DNA of 64,000 nucleotides from Pedobacter riviphilus (GTDB taxonomy: Bacteria > Bacteroidota > Bacteroidia > Sphingobacteriales > Sphingobacteriaceae): positions 3,038,001 to 3,102,000 of the forward strand of contig NZ_CP061171.1 of NCBI RefSeq assembly GCF_014692875.1, read 5' to 3'. The translations under genes were made by a program, and so were the position numbers. Below are positions 62,950 through 64,000 of this stretch, one piece after another. Position 1 is the first letter of the stretch. Each line of letters begins with the position of its first letter. The notes beneath the pieces were generated by a model. That model had not been told where the DNA came from, ran no database searches, and saw only the letters and a program-made list of their open reading frames with translations.

Positions 62950-64000
62950 TTATCTGATCTTACTAAAATTTGCCTGCAAACCAAACCTTATGGTATTTCT
63001 TAGCGGACTCTGAACTGATCCCATCAGATAGGAGAAATCGAAGGTAAAACGGCTATAACGAACTCCCAAACCAAGGGTAAGGTAAGAAGCGTCTGCCTTT
63101 TGAGGATTTTGATAAAGGTAGCCTGTACGCAGGTATAGTGTTTCTTTAAAACTGATTTCTGCACCTGCAGATATGCCCACCTCCTGAAGTTCTTCCCTAA
63201 AACCTCCAGGAGCATCGCTAAAAGAGCCGAATATACCCGCAGGAACAGAACGGTCAGGATCTTTACCTTTTACTATATTTCCATCAGCATCGTAAATGGG
63301 TTGGGTAGGCGCCATCAATTTGTTAAAATCGAGGGCAAAACTAACTTTTGTTGGGCCTTCTCCCATTTTCAGTGCAGAACCTATTTTAAAATTTGCCGGA
63401 AGGAAATACGATTTTAACGAAGTGCCATAAATCATCTTGGTACCAATATTAGAAAGGCCAAGACCAAAACTCAATATTGCAGGGGTTCCACCTAACTGGA
63501 TTTCCGACTTTTCAAGCGCAGAAACATCTACCGCCACCGCTTTACCTGCCCTAACATTATTAACTGCCCCTCCTCCAATTAAGTTACTGTTAATGTAACG
63601 CAAATTACCTCCAAGGGCAAATCCGGGACCGAGTTTTAATGCATAGCCTATGTCGAGAGCAAATTCGTTTGGATTATAAACGCCGAGATCCTGAAAATTA
63701 TCATCACTAAAATTTACATTTCCGATTGAAAAATACCGCAATGAAGCCGAAACCGTATTCCGCTCATTTAATCTGTAATAACCTGTAAGGAACGAAATAC
63801 TCATACCTGAAGCAAGCTGTTTGAGCCAGGGGCTGTATGAAAGCGAAACACCGATATCTCCATCAGGCAGAAATGCCAGTGCCGAGGTGTTAATTGTGCT
63901 GGCGTTAGCATCGGCATTAAGCGCAACCCCGGCATTCCCCATTGCCGCTGCCCTGGGCTGTGGCGTAATAAGCAGGAATGGTACCGCGGTATAAATATTA
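62950..64000 (-). CDS. porV: Type IX secretion outer-membrane protein PorV, N-terminus cut by window end
   Basis: The coding frame runs to the right edge without its start: before MGNAGVALNADANAS it reads AVPFLLITPQPRAAA, the conserved opening of PorV (LptO) mature protein. The rest is a FadL-like beta-barrel with alternating strands (VSASLRYFSIGNVNFSDD, IGYALKLGPGFALGGNLRYI, ISFKETLYLRTGYLYQN) and a C-terminal NTIRFGLQANFSKIR. PorV shuttles type IX cargo to the attachment complex on the cell surface. It is usually next to porU; the expected upstream neighbour is outside the window. Stop at 62952-62950. Confidence 0.9.
   Translation of the reverse strand, partial: NIYTAVPFLLITPQPRAAAMGNAGVALNADANASTINTSALAFLPDGDIGVSLSYSPWLKQLASGMSISFLTGYYRLNERNTVSASLRYFSIGNVNFSDDNFQDLGVYNPNEFALDIGYALKLGPGFALGGNLRYINSNLIGGGAVNNVRAGKAVAVDVSALEKSEIQLGGTPAILSFGLGLSNIGTKMIYGTSLKSYFLPANFKIGSALKMGEGPTKVSFALDFNKLMAPTQPIYDADGNIVKGKDPDRSVPAGIFGSFSDAPGGFREELQEVGISAGAEISFKETLYLRTGYLYQNPQKADASYLTLGLGVRYSRFTFDFSYLMGSVQSPLRNTIRFGLQANFSKIR

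Overview
The window is a chromosomal piece of a Bacteroidota bacterium, most likely family Sphingobacteriaceae and Pedobacter-like. The evidence is the AT-rich DNA, several TAnnTTTG-type -7 promoter boxes (the known Bacteroidetes consensus), a single-chain SecDF, a long NusB, DUF1573, DUF3276 (PUR-like) and DUF5522 proteins, a PorV-type type IX secretion protein, and three GH43 enzymes. Most of it is housekeeping content. I see no prophage, insertion sequence, CRISPR array, rRNA or plasmid function.

Layout. 0-5 kb: end of rsmG, a frameshifted family 2 glycosyltransferase, then tgt, an LptF/G permease and an EamA transporter, tightly packed on the + strand. 4.6-6.7 kb: a 2-kb A-rich stretch with no convincing gene. 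6.7-15 kb: a large outer-membrane protein (HExxH, beta-propeller, predicted barrel), a LapA-like protein, a receiver-like protein without phospho-acceptor Asp, pirin, an AlkD-like protein, a frameshifted GH20 hexosaminidase and a lipoprotein. 15-20 kb: metZ, osmC, ispE, thyA, folA. 20-30 kb: secDF, NDH-2, HMG-CoA lyase, a TonB-domain protein, a frameshifted GNAT, a low-affinity iron permease-like protein, fbaA and accD. 30-38 kb: secreted YciI, M28 peptidase, cydAB, a metallo-beta-lactamase-fold protein and small proteins. 38-50 kb: cysteine desulfurase, glmM, a methyltransferase/PAP2/ZIP operon, a DUF5522 miniprotein, an MBL exonuclease-like protein, coaE, ybbR, yajC, DUF1573, nusB and leucine dehydrogenase. 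50-58 kb: ABC exporter, DUF3276, DUF5362, ychF, RDD protein, tRNA-Cys, a frameshifted HAD phosphatase and mgtE. 58-64 kb: three GH43 enzymes, a response regulator and porV (cut by the window end).

How the genes relate. thyA and folA are functionally linked (folate/dTMP). cydB and cydA form the cytochrome bd oxidase, and NDH-2 feeds the same quinone pool. secDF and yajC belong to the same translocon accessory complex but sit 23 kb apart. The GH43 cluster points to arabinan/xylan side-chain use, and GH20 to aminosugar glycans.

Two patterns cut across the annotation. First, five reading frames, all on the - strand, are each broken so that adding one base restores a sensible protein; all five fit loss of one G from a short coding-strand G run. 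This suggests consensus-sequence errors more than five independent gene losses. Second, the spacers are unusually rich in repeats: a dispersed 60-75 bp family in at least seven places, other palindromic elements, and arrays of short near-identical words, including eight exact copies of a 7-mer right after NDH-2.
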